DNA of 64,000 nucleotides. It comes from Marsupella aquatica (taxonomy: Eukaryota > Marchantiophyta). The stretch covers positions 21,638,001-21,702,000 of the forward strand of contig OZ316891.1 of assembly GCA_973895155.1 (NCBI GenBank), read 5' to 3'. Position numbers and translations under genes: made by a program. Every line of letters starts with the position of its first letter. Position 1 is the stretch's first letter. Below, piece after piece: positions 34,974-46,427 of the stretch. The notes below the pieces were generated by a model that had not been told where the DNA came from, made no database searches, and saw only the letters and a list, made by a program, of their open reading frames with translations.

Positions 34974-35289
34974 ACACTAAATAGTCACACGCTAGTCATT
35001 GTTGAATGCGGGTAAGTCATGTATGTGACTTACGATGTGACTCGCTGAAGTTATATTGCAGTCACGTCGAAACAAGGCTAGACTCCACAATAAAGTCACA
35101 GATCAGTCACAAATGGGTATCAAGCAAGTTGCAAAGCCCAGTATCAATAGTGACTTCCATTTTTTGGTCTCAACTTTTGCAACTCCAAGGGTCACAGCGT
35201 GGGTCAAGTCACGTTGAGTCACAATGAAGTCACATGAGCCAAAATGAGTCACATATTGCGGTCTCAGTTCACCTCGAATTCTTCTAGTG
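34974..35289 (+). repeat. CACTA 3' terminus with dense AGTCAC/GTGACT motif
   Basis: I count eleven copies of AGTCAC or GTGACT in 316 bases, on both strands, ending in TTCTTCTAGTG. The same hexamer is present in the 5' ends at 16430 and 29923. This is the arrangement expected of a TNPA-binding array. Confidence 0.8.
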
Positions 35290-35292
35290 GCA

Positions 35293-36083
35293 AGAGTCCT
35301 GAAAAGTGTGACCCTTAGCAGCCCATAGATGTAGGGGAAAAGTGTGGGACCCAGGAACTAAACACAATCAAAAACAGCTTACGTGTAGGTGAAGTGCTTA
35401 TTCAGTCGGATCTACTGCCATTTTTTGTATTCAAAGCTTTAAGTTTGGGACCTCAAGGGCCGGCCCTTGCCCTTGCATATCCTCCAAAGACGCAATCAGG
35501 ACTGCCGGCTTGTCGCTTTGTTTGGGATGCCATGGGTTCATTTGAGGGCCGAAAATCAAAGGACTTTGCACATGCAAGACGGCCCTAATAGTGGTGGACA
35601 TTGCAGGCTGGACTGTAGGAAACCCCCGAGGAAACCTAGACTCCCTCTTTTGTGCTTTTGTGTAGGTCTTTGAAGCTCACTTAGCAACAGTGACACCTTG
35701 AAGCTGATATCAATGTCAGTGTGCATTTACACCGTTTAATCGTAGTGCTTAGGTTTCAACTGTGCTTAGTTCTCTCAAGTCATGGAGCACACCTAGCCTG
35801 TTGTGTCAATCCATAATTTGCACAATTAAGTACAGAACTAAGGTTACCCATGTTTAGTTACCATTTTCTAGAGGTCCGTGCTATTTCCATAATCTACTGC
35901 CCCAAAAGTCATGATTGTTATCTTTATTCTGCACTAAATTATGTACTATACTGACGGTCTAAGCTTGGGTCCCAGAATGCTCAGGAAAACTTTTTGCTAT
36001 AGCTGGTCAGTTTTTCTTTGTTCAATCCACTCATGTTCTCACAACCATTTCTCCCCCATCAGGCCCGAGCTCCTTCTGTGTGG
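35293..36083. other. Host flank right of the CACTA element, no gene seen
   Basis: Contains short Pro/Gly spurious frames (35394-35673) overlapping each other in different phases. No domain or RNA gene could be recognised. Confidence 0.4.
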
Positions 36084-36344
36084 GGGGGGGGAGGTCACTT
36101 CCATGGAAGTGGCATATCATGTGTGATGAAGGATAGGGCCATTTAAATGGATTTTGCGGAAAATATATTAAGTCTTCAAAGGAAATATAGGTCGGGTTCT
36201 TTAATAATTGCAATAATTATGCATAGTTACATGTCATCAAATGAGTGGTGTTGTACAACTTTATATGAAGTGACTCAGGGGGTCATAAATGACCCTTGAA
36301 ACCTTTGCATGTGATATAGGTACTCCATATAGTGAACCCCTGAG
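36084..36344 (-). mobile_element. Diverged copy of the 244-bp MITE
   Basis: Reverse complement of the 57723-57966 element with many substitutions. Shared landmarks are CACTTCCATGGAAGTGGCAT, the CCATTTAAATGG palindrome, GTCTTC and the GTCATAAATGACCC hairpin. The termini have decayed to a G run plus GTCAC on the left and AGTGAACCCCTGAG on the right. Older than the 57.7-kb copy. Confidence 0.75.
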
Positions 36345-38400
36345 CTGCCGAGCAACCTTCCGCCCCTGGATATGATTGATATACCATATTGTATGTTTTA
36401 CAGCCTCTTTCAATGCCTACAGTAGAACTTACATTCTTTTTGGCAAGAGCAAAGAGTGCAGTACTTTGACACTTGAAGCGATTCTATTAGGATGTCTCAA
36501 AACCTGGCCATACCAGGACAATGTCTTGGATCCCATGCATAAAATTAAGTTGTGGGAGCCAAACTTAATTTGGCTCCTGCGAGGAAAGCTTGTGGGTCCA
36601 ACATTTAAGCAATGACCTTAATAACTTTCCAATAACTTGACTAACAAATTCAGAAATCCAAAGATCTGGAAAATCTGTGATCAAAGGCACATGGGCTTGG
36701 GGCCTAATGGGGTAATGCTTGCTGCATTTGGGGGGCTGGTAATTCCAAGAATGAAAAAAAGTGGATATAGAGGCTATATGAGAGTGAGGTGAGGCTTTCA
36801 CCCCGCCTTACCTGGCGGGTCAATGTTGCCTCTGTTAAGGATTGCTCATAGTCTTGTGACTCATAGGTTACAGCAATTAGCTTAACCACAGTTAGGGACT
36901 TAGCTGAGGTTAGGTTAGTCGTGTGTGTCCTTGCATATACCAGGGCTAGTGTAAGCCGCTGGTATGTAATGCTTCTTCATTGTAACGGAGCAACTTGAGG
37001 AAGAGAGAGAGCTTGTGTGTTCGAAGACTCTTGAAGTAAAGTTGTTGTGTTTGTGTGGACGTAGCCTTGGAGAAGAGGGGAACCATGTATGGATTGTGTT
37101 GACTATGTGAACATGGTATGAGTCATGATTGTATTGTAATAAAGGAAGATGCCATACTTCAACAACCTCCCCCCAGTTTTGAATTCCTTAACTAAGTCCT
37201 ATAACCAGAGTTACAGGATGGACAATGAATTTATAACTTTCGAGATAACTTTGAGCCATGGCACAGCTTTGAGATGCCCTATTGCATGAGAAATGGAAGC
37301 TTGACAAAATAGTGACCCAGTCTGCCCGAAACCCAAACGGCAGCTTCTTGGATATGATTTTGGCATGTAACTAGTTGCCAGTTTGTTTACAATGAGTTCT
37401 AATTTTAAGTGTTTAGTTCTGGCTGCCTATTGTATAGCAGAGGGCTCAAACATTCACTACTTTTGAGAAGGCCAAGACTGTTGCCTATTTAGGGCCTCTA
37501 GAGAGATTTATTTTCACAAGCTTGACATAAGTGGGAGTTTAATGAAAAAAAAGAACATGCAAGCCAAACTATTTGGTTCACACTCTTACTTGGCAGCTTA
37601 GATAGGTGGCCTGTGGAAGAGAGTGCACCAAATTTTCTAACTTACAGAAAATGATGGTCAAATTTCAGTTTGAAGGAAATAGAGCATCAGTCTTATCAAA
37701 ACACCAAGTTGTTGAAAGAATTCAACAGCATGATAAAAACACCTTGGAGAACGAAAACATAGCTTGGGACTTCCAAAGGGTTTACATGAATGAGCCATGT
37801 TGATCCTAATGCTGACTCTAACTTACTGCTAACACCATCTTTCTTTAATTTCTGTGTAGTTTATTTCATAGTCATGAGTTCTAATTCCCTGGCTAGCCTG
37901 CCATAGGGAATCACTCTGAGTAAAATCCCTGACCAAACCCTCCCTTATTATATTAGCCAGCTAGATTTAAGAAAACATGTCCAAATTCACATTCTGGCAA
38001 GCCTCACATGCATGTACTATTACCTGAATTATTAAACTTTATACTATAAACGTTATACAAATGAGCTTAAAAAATATTAGTTACCACTTACTATATTGTG
38101 TAGAGTAATTATTTAGGGCCAGTCTGGCTACGGGCTATGAGACTTTGCGCACCTTGGGTGTTGGAGATTCAGATGTAAGTTTGTCCAAAGAAAATAAGGG
38201 GAAAATACACTGGGGATCTACACTCTGTACTCTAGTTAGTGACATTGCAAAAATAGCGTGACACCCTAGTTAGAGACACTGCAAAAATAGTGTGACACAC
38301 TAAAGAGTATACGTGACACCAATATGTCAGTAGAGGAGTTCTCGAGCTCAAATAACAACCAGTCCGCCAAAGTCGGTGAGAACAGGGTCTTGTTGATTTG
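36345..38400. other. Intergenic, no gene seen
   Basis: Repeats of GTAACACT-like text are absent. The stretch 38235-38310 contains a short tandem duplication (GACATTGCAAAAATAGCGTGACACCCTAG and a close copy). ORFs do not exceed 80 codons. No gene supported. Confidence 0.4.
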
Positions 38401-38404
38401 TGGG

Positions 38405-38475
38405 AGAACTACAGTCCAGGTGGTAGTGCGTGGGTAGAGACGGTAGCTGACCGCCATGGATTTGAGTCCAGCGCG
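38405..38475 (+). other. Possible tRNA-derived (SINE-head-like) segment
   Basis: GGTGGTAGTGCGTGGGTAGAG resembles a pol III A box and, about 25 bases later, GGATTTGAGTCC resembles a B box. Acceptor stem and anticodon loop are not convincing, so it is not a tRNA gene. A SINE fragment or chance match are both possible. Confidence 0.2.
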
Positions 38476-38600
38476 TTTTGAGTTGTCACAATTTTGGCGA
38501 AATCAGGAAAAGGGTCCGTGGACCGTGGTGCTAAACTACAATGATGTCAGACTGGCAAGCTTGCAATTCGGAGGGTCCACCACAAAGACAACTTTAGCAG

Positions 38601-38623
38601 GCTCTCTCTCTCTCTCTCTCTCC
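38601..38623. repeat. (CT)n microsatellite
   Basis: About ten uninterrupted CT units after GGCAG/GCAGG sequence; followed by TCCATCTCTCC. Confidence 0.95.
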
Positions 38624-41600
38624 ATCTCTCCAGCAGCGTGGGAGTCCCGTAATGCCCTTGCTTGTTATTTGTCTTCTCTGCCCGGAGCCCCGGAGAAGGG
38701 GGAAGGGATCAAACATTGAAAACGCTACAGTATCCGACACAGATTATATCTACCTGGGGCAACGCACAAAAGGTCCATACAAGCCATTAAAACCAATTGT
38801 TAAAACGAGAAACTTGTTTTGGAGTGGACCTGAATAGTTGATCCGGTATAAAGTACTGCCAACCAATCAAGCTGAGAAAAGTGAATTTGTTATGATTTGA
38901 TGGAACTTCCACACTCCACACCTGAAATGGTTCGGCAATGCCGTAATGACGCCGACCTTTACCTCAATTTGCATTCTGTCGTGCGTGCGTCGAGTGAAAT
39001 GAGTGGTTCTGTGCAAATAACAGTTCCCCAGCTTAGCATTTAATAATGGTCGGACTTTATTCACCACAAGACAAACAATGAAACATGTCTTACGATCCAT
39101 CAACCGCTACTCTGATTTTGGATCGAGCGGAAATCTGTCATTCCACTAACTTCATGATCTGGTTTTAGGTTCAGCTCATGCAAGTGAGGTAACTTCCACG
39201 TTGATTGAGAAACCTAATTTGTTTTTCCGTCTGTTCATTTTGGTGTCAGTGCGAATTGCGGAGTCGGATTCAGATACTGTATGATCCCTTATTTAATTAG
39301 CTGTCATGCCCATCCCTCCACATTATTGCTTGCGTGTGCATGATAGCATTCCAACACTTCAATTGGCATTCTGATTAGTGGATGGTTTGATCTATGATTA
39401 TTCCACTAACTGGTCCAGGAGCTAATCATGGCGATTCTAGTGCCCAAGTCAATTTTCACAGTCCACCATGGAATAGTCAACTTAACTTCCAACTTCCACC
39501 GTTCCACGAGAGGGAATCGAGTCGCCTAACGCGCTTCTGCGAATTTGTGGAGAAGACTACCAGATCTAATTAACCCTCGCTCTTATTTTCAGTTCATGAC
39601 GTCGTGCTAACTTCATGGGCGTACTAAGATATGGACACATGTAAACAAAAAGCAGTCCTGTTGGCAGGTATCTTTGAAGTCGCGCATCAGCACATTTCGT
39701 TTTTTGCCGACGTAGGTCATTTGTTAGCTACGTTCTGTTCAACCCTGGGTCGGTTTAAACTTGATTGACTTGCTGTGAGTTGTATTCATGGTCTCATACA
39801 GAGTTACAGACCATGAGCACAACCACATCCGGCTAAACTATTCCAACCATGTCAGTTGGCAGAGACTGTACGCTCGAATCTGCAGAGACTGTACGCCACG
39901 GTTGATGGTGAGAAGATTCAATCATGTGATCTCGATTTGACTATCACATCCTGATACACGGCGGGCGGAAATTGGAGCCTGTACTACTCTGTGAACGAAT
40001 CTAGGGACCGCATCATCTACCGTGAAAGGAGTGGAGGTCATATTCATTATATGAGAATTTGTATTTGAGGCTTTGTGTACTCGAATCTACTGTCCCCGTC
40101 GACAATTCTCATCTACAGTATTCAATTTCTAGGAAAATGCAAGGCTTATTGTTGAAGTGGAAGTTCAGATGGACACTGTTTCACGTTGCTATTCAGATGG
40201 ACTTTCACATTGCTTTTCAGATGGACGTATAATAGCTCGGGACATAAAAACTTGTGTCATCATATGAAACTGAGTGCAAAAACATTTAAATGTTAACGAA
40301 GGAAACCTAAATCCCGTAGTTAATAGAGTCAGCTGCATGACAGAATGAATGAGGAATCCACTCAAGATTTTCTATTAAGGCAAGATGCTTATATGTCATT
40401 ATATATTTGAAACAAAAGTATAAATCGCAGCTATCTGAATAAATCTAATGTTTTATTATTTGAGTCCATCGGGTTAACGGTGTCCTTTCGAGATTCCCAT
40501 TCGGAATTGTTTTTGTGAAATATGAGACACTACAGCACCCAAGTCTTGGCCACTTGCCATCACCATGTGGTTCTGTAACAAGATTATTTTCTAGTTCAGC
40601 AGTTTTAAGCAACCAGCACCGATGGCAACTACAGTTGTTCCCGAGCTGGTTATCTCGTCGCCGTGATATGTCGGCGATATTTAGCTACCTACCGTAGCTT
40701 GGAGGTACCGTTGGTCGACGTATCGTCCACGGTAAGCAGCAGCCAGATCTCTACTCGTGGGTATGGTGACGTGGACGGTAACAGCACTACCAGTTAATTA
40801 CTTCCCGGATGAGCTCAGTCGAGCCTTGTAGACAGCCTCAACTTTTTAGTTACTTTCGATGTTCATGATACTTCCAGTACAACTGCCCTCAACCTAGGTT
40901 TCAAGCCACACGGTTAAATTAGTTTTAGATGTTTTTGGTACCTTTTTCCACCCTTTTGCAAATTGAAAGACTTCTTCTATGCCCTTCTGTGTCACACCGG
41001 TATCTTTTGGTTCACAAGATTACAAGAGAGAGCGAGAGAGAGAAGCAGGTTTGAGCGGACATGACTCGGACCAAGGATTAGATTCCGATGAGCCATACAA
41101 TTTCAGGCTGTCATGTGCAGCTTTCCAGGCCAGTGAGATTGTTAGTATACTTAGACAAAGCACCCATTATTTAGATACTGGGTCCTGTGCTTTTGAGCTG
41201 TCGTCTCATATACCGTAGTGGCAGCTAGGAAAGTGATCGATCAATGCATGCGGATCCGAATACAAATTCGAGCTGTCCCCTGGCAGGCACTTCAAATCAA
41301 CTGCGCGGCCAGATTTGACTTAGTCTCTGCCTGGATCGGAATTCATTGGGAGCTCCCGCATGGAACCTTCAGGATATATATGAAAAGGTCATCCATGCCA
41401 AGATTGAAAACTTAAATTACTACCGTACTGTCCCTGATTGTCAGTATGCAAATGTTATGGGTCCATCTTTTTTAATAACTCCAGAACTTTCTGCTCGAGG
41501 AAAGATCCCACATCAATCAGTCTCAGACACACTGAATCGAGATTTTGGAGCTTGGCCAGTGGCCCAATTATTTATTAAAGGTCACACACAAATTTTAGAG

Positions 41601-42360
41601 GATCACTCAGACTAGCGATTTTGGACAGCGACAGTGCATGGGTACTATCCCAATTGAATCCAGCTGTGACCCGTTAAAACTCCAGCTACAGTGGTCTGAG
41701 TATGAGACTGCGTTCAATTTCGGAGTTTTGAGAGCGCAGAATCGATGTGGATAGTAATCAACCACCGGCCATTGCATTTGTGAAGATAATGTGGTTTGTG
41801 AGTACAATAGTTACCCTGAGGACCGACTCGGATCTATACATTGTAGGAACAAACTTTTTGGGTTTTACGTATGGGTTTGGGTTTAGTATCATATCCGAGC
41901 TCGAGATGTTCATAATGTTTTGAGAAAAATCTCAACCAATTAGTCGGTGATCGGAGACATCTACTCGTTCTTTGTTTATTCCTTAAACAGCACAATTCAA
42001 AATGAAGGCAGCCGCGATAATATCTTCATGTTCTCTGAGACTTTTCATTCAAGATAATTAAAATGAGGATTGAAGTTTGAGTTCGTTCAGACTTTTCGAG
42101 ACTCCTTGATCGAGACTTCTGGAGACTACCAAAAGTCAAATTCCTGTTGTTCTTTTGGATGGGGAGAAGGGACTTGATTTAAGCCTTGACTGCAACCTTC
42201 CACGAGGGCCACGCGCATACTTCGTATCTTATCTCATATGCACCTTCACTGTTTCTACTAGCAGCATCCCTTAATATTCTTCAGACTTGGACTTGCACGC
42301 GGACTCGAACTCAGCACAGATAAGAGAACACATCGACGATATCGATGTCGACAATGAAGA
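38624..42360. other. Long gene-poor stretch
   Basis: No ORF above 90 codons has a recognisable domain. Base composition is similar to 3-9 kb. Local features are a GAGAGCGAGAGAGAG run near 41027 and a short repeated phrase (CAGATGGAC...TTTCACRTTGC) at about 40166-40225. An unrecognised non-coding gene cannot be excluded. Confidence 0.35.
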
Positions 42361-42420
42361 GATTTGAGGCCAGGACGTCGAACTTAGCGAGTCTAACCAC
42401 TACCGACGAGCTCACATGGC
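42361..42420 (-). other. Possible tRNA-derived segment, minus strand
   Basis: Read on the minus strand, GAGCTCGTCGGTAGTGGTTA looks like a tRNA D-arm/A box and GGCCTCAAATC, about 32 bases on, weakly resembles a B box. No 7-bp acceptor stem closes it. Best treated as a candidate SINE head. Confidence 0.2.
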
Positions 42421-44978
42421 GCCAAACTTACCATATACATGTACACGCAGAGTCATTCGTACCCGCGTGATATATGTAAGAGAGGGTCAAGGTGGCGGCT
42501 GGAGGCTGCCATTGATCATGCATTCCACGGCGCTGTCAACAGACACACGCAACGTGTAATTTACGTGTAAGGTACGAGTAGCCAAGTCTTGGTCAAACCA
42601 TAAAGGCTCCAGTGTGTACGTGGCATTAACGCTATCTTCCCGGAGCTTGAATAAAGCTCGCTTCCCGCGGTGCATTAAGCAGTCCGCTCCTTTTTGGTTT
42701 CAATGATAAAATATCATGCCATAGTAGACAGAAATAGGTCTGGATGCCACTGCGACTTGCATTAACCAGTGCTTTTCGCCAAAGCGATCAAACTCAAGTT
42801 AATTCAGTGGCGTACCGATTCGTTGAGAATTAATTTGCTGCACATCGGGCACTGTGTGGAACTCATATAGGGACTACGGCCCTGCAGAAACCTGAATTAA
42901 TCTGCATTGTGGAGCAGTACGTACTCAACCTAGCAGCTAAATCGTTCCACCACCCAATGTTCCCATCCACACAAGGCTTTAGTGAGTAGTTCCAGGTCCG
43001 TCTATGTTGAATTGGTGCAGCTACCTCAGTGCCACTTCCTTTAGCAAGTTAGTTAGCTCTCTTACCGTCTCATCTCCAGCTCACTCGTTTTTCCTCCACA
43101 AAGTCTTTCACTTACACGACCAGCTGAAGCTCTCAGTTTAGCCAGAAAACGCCGTTTAGCCCTGAATCTCAAGTAGAGCCGTTTTGTCTTTTCAAGGTTA
43201 ATGTCGTTGATCCTCTTCATCACTCCCTAGATCAAACTCGTAATTTCAATACCTCCAACACACAAGCATAACAAAAGCACTGTCTACTGTGTTTGCAGCA
43301 GCCATTTAGATCAATCTGAAATCTTTTACGCACAGCTTCTCAGTACCACGGGCGCTACATTACAATCTCACTTGCTAGTTTGGTTACGAATGGTGTCAAC
43401 ATTGCAGTTGTGAAAAAATCGTAGTTTCCAATCCTGAGCCACTAGTTTGCACTTACTAACCGCCGAGCCACATCTAGTTTTCTCATTGTCGTCGTACTTC
43501 TTTAATGCACTCAGTGCATGTCCAGGCTACTGTAGTTCCCGGATCTTTGTATACTCTACTCTGCATTGTTTTAGAGCCATTTGTTCTCCAAACTTACTTG
43601 TTACTTACGGTTTTGAGTTCTTCACACTTTACTTGAGAGCAATTGATGATCATAATTGAATGGTGTGATCTGTCCAATCTGCATCACTGTTGGGTGAACC
43701 AAGTAACTAAAGTGTTTTCTCTAGCCAGGACTTGTTTTGTCCTCTGCCTCCCTAGCCTTTTAGTTTTAGTTCACTCAGTCCCTTTGATATCGTTAACTGC
43801 ATAGAATGACTTTCAGTGGAAGATAATTTCAATCGAAATATCTACAGTCAGATACCAACTACATGTCTTTGTGCTATAACTTCAAAACGGGGTAGACCTA
43901 ACCAGTAAAGTCCCATGCATAAAAAAAAAGCCAAAAAAAATGGTCATGCAATTGCACTCTGCCTTCAAATGATCACAGACAAGAGAACTTAAATTTATCT
44001 TGCCCCTCCCAAGTTTGGCTGTGGCGCCTTCCAATGATAGCCCAGCTACGGAAATCATGTTTTCTAGTTTGGCCCTGTGCTATTGATTAAATCCAGACCT
44101 CACCAAATACAGGCAAACCTGCCCTTGGCAAATGTATTCATTCAGCCCTAATAAGTCCTCTAAATCCAGACTGTAGGTGTGCTATTTCTTCCATCAAAAA
44201 GCTATTGTAAGATTGTTCACAGAATGGTATCTCCCCAAACTAAGTGGTTAATTTTCAAGAATTGGATAGGTTAGCCATCTCTATTCCAAGGAATAAAGAA
44301 GATCCATTGTCTAAAGCTGTTAATTAGTTTCAAAACTTGGATTATCTAGCACGTCACTCTTAGACAATTCAGAAATTCAGAAATTGTCATTTTCTACCGT
44401 GAATACAATTAAAATGTTACTAAGTGCCCAGTTCCCTCTTTCCTGTTAGAATCCCCATCCCCATCCCCACGTGTTTGCACGTCAGCATTTCAACAATTTT
44501 TTATGTCTAACTTATCTGCCTTTTTGATTTTGCAAGAAACTCTGAAGGCTGGACCATACACATTGTCTTGGCGGAAAGAATATTCTTCTTCAAAACAATG
44601 ATGGAAACTATCGCCAATTCCTATAGGACTTCCAAGAAATGGCCAATGTATTGTATTTGAGTTCTACCTTACTGAATGCACTTTGGCGTTTTTCCCCTAG
44701 CTAATCTGGTCCCATTGATAAATTTAGGAGCCAGAAAACTCACTGACACGTGAAACCATTAGGGCCAAACAAGTGTGTGGCGTCTTATAACGAACTTAAA
44801 CCCTAAAGGTAGTTCACGTGTGAAAGCGAGACCAACCCTTTGTCATAACTAAATAAAACCATTTCTTGTCAACTGCAGACTACGCACATTTATCTCTCTC
44901 ACTATTCTTCTTTTCACCTGGCTCCCATTAGATCTATAACAAAGTGCAAAATTAAAGCACAAGGGGCGCCCAATTAGT
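42421..44978. other. Intergenic, no gene seen
   Basis: AT-rich with scattered A runs (43921-43940). ORFs are at most 70 codons and domainless. No RNA gene or repeat boundary found. Confidence 0.4.
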
Positions 44979-45036
44979 TTTGCTTTGCTTTGCTTTTCTT
45001 TTCTTTGCTTTTCTTTTCTTTTCTTTTCTTTTCTTT
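44979..45036. repeat. TTTTC / TTTGC pentanucleotide microsatellite
   Basis: About eleven pentamer units, first TTTGC then mostly TTTTC. It gives the Lys/Glu-rich spurious frame on the minus strand (44849-45127). Confidence 0.95.
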
Positions 45037-45734
45037 CACCAAGTCTTTGTTTCACCAAGCTATCTGGCTCAACACTTGTCACTGTACAGCAAGAGGAAAT
45101 AAAATTGGACAAAACGAGATAGGCCACGAGTTGTAAGACGCCAACCTATGTGAGATCTCTTCCTATATGAAAAGAAAAAAGAGAAATACAAAGTATAAAT
45201 TAGGCATGATCGTTTATTAAGGGTTGGCCAATATGGAGACTTACTTAGACAGCCGTCACATTACTCAGACACACATCATATGCAAAAAGCTCGATGTTGG
45301 CTCATTTAAGTAAACGGGAATATTTGGAAGTTGACTCAAAAGGCAATCAATCATTGATATCCTCCACAGTATGGAAAGGCTGCTTTGAATTTGTGATGGA
45401 AAAACATGATAAGTTTGTCTTTGGTGATGAGAATTGGGTCCACACTGTCTTCATTCAAGATGCTGAAAATCAGATTTGATGGTAAAATAAATAATAGATG
45501 TGTAGAACAGTGTTGCCTCGAACTGCACACACAAAAGCTGTTGCCTCTCCTGAGACAAAACAAGTTGCCACAGTTTCTGTAAACTATCAGCCATGGGTTG
45601 CGCTCTCCAATTAGGGTTTGCCTGGGGCTGAACACTGATCCTGGTTGGGAGGGGTTTGGTTTTTGGACTTGGTTTCTATACGTTAGAAAATCTAAATACT
45701 AGAATATGCAATCCCATTTTTTTTCATGATATGG
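45037..45734. other. Intergenic, no gene seen
   Basis: Two opposed ORFs of 61 and 94 codons overlap at 45351-45479 and show no domain. Confidence 0.35.
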
Positions 45735-45780
45735 AAGTTTACAAAATGTCAGTTTACAAAATGTAAGTTTACAAAATGTC
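45735..45780. repeat. 15-bp tandem repeat, three copies
   Basis: AGTTTACAAAATGT followed by C or A, three times in a row. Confidence 0.9.
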
Positions 45781-46396
45781 ATTGATCAATTGATTATGGT
45801 TACATTTTCCTTAACCATGAGATGGACCTGAAGGTGCCATTGTGCGCCTTTTTCATGCTCATCCTGTCACTCTCCCCTCAGCTTGCATACTCCTTAAAAT
45901 ATCTACTTGCCAGACTAACTTGTTGACTTCTCTCAGCATTTGACTGTCTGGCCATCTCACTTATATATGCTTGATAACGCTTCAGGTCAACATCACAAAT
46001 CATGCCAATAGTGTGCACTGCACAGATTATCCCATTGAAGGATAAATGGGCTATTGTCCCTCCAGGTGTAGGATCAGTGAGTGTACGTGAGTTTTTGAAG
46101 TTCTGTCATTTGAGTGCTCCCCACCTCCATTTGTGCATTCCCACCTTTCTAGGATTTAACAACATACTGGGGAAAGAAAACATACAAACCAAAAGATTCT
46201 ACGGTTGTACAAAAAAAAGTAGCAGAAACCATAACCCATGAAGAACTCAAGACTTGACAGGGTCAATCACAAGCTAGCCTAAATTTGTCTCATTATGCAA
46301 TGCAGCAACTTCGAACTCGAGCCAAAATTGGAAGTGAGTGCCGGTAATTAGAGTTTTGCTATTCCAAGCAAATGAAATCTGAATATTGCAGGCACT

Positions 46397-46427
46397 TACT
46401 TGACTTCACTTGACTTCACTTGACTTC
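46397..46427. repeat. 10-bp tandem repeat, three copies
   Basis: ACTTGACTTC repeated three times without change. Confidence 0.9.

Larger units (their letters stand above)
16430..35289 (+). mobile_element. 18.86-kb CACTA (En/Spm) DNA transposon, composite
   Basis: The element starts CACTAGAAGAA at 16430 and ends TTCTTCTAGTG at 35289. It is flanked by GCA at 16427-16429 and GCA at 35290-35292, the 3-bp target duplication expected of CACTA elements. The two ends also share TGAGACC exactly 24 bases in. Inside, on the plus strand, are an EDM2-like PHD fragment, a two-BRCT protein, a TNPD (Transposase_tnp2) gene and a TNPA (Transposase_24-like) gene. Extra internal copies of the termini at 28666 and 29923 and a ~0.9-kb inverted duplication show that it is a rearranged composite. 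The TNPD lesions suggest it is not autonomous now, although its ends look intact. Confidence 0.88.
28666..35289. repeat. 6.6-kb imperfect palindrome: inverted TNPA arms and 3' termini
   Basis: The left arm (28666-29902) pairs with two blocks on the right: 34974-35289 (outer) and 32034-32945 (inner). The right side holds an extra 2 kb (32946-34973, later TNPA exons) missing on the left. The centre, 29903-32033, is a non-palindromic spacer with a second CACTA 5' end. Arms are near-identical. Confidence 0.85.

Noticed and set aside
39435-39446. GATTCTAGTG as an alternative CACTA 3' end
   Set aside because: Only TCTAGTG matches. The TTCTTCTAGTG terminus with subterminal GTGACT motifs and the GCA duplication is at 35289.
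44849-45127. Lys/Glu-rich 92-codon minus-strand ORF
   Set aside because: Driven by the TTTTC microsatellite.
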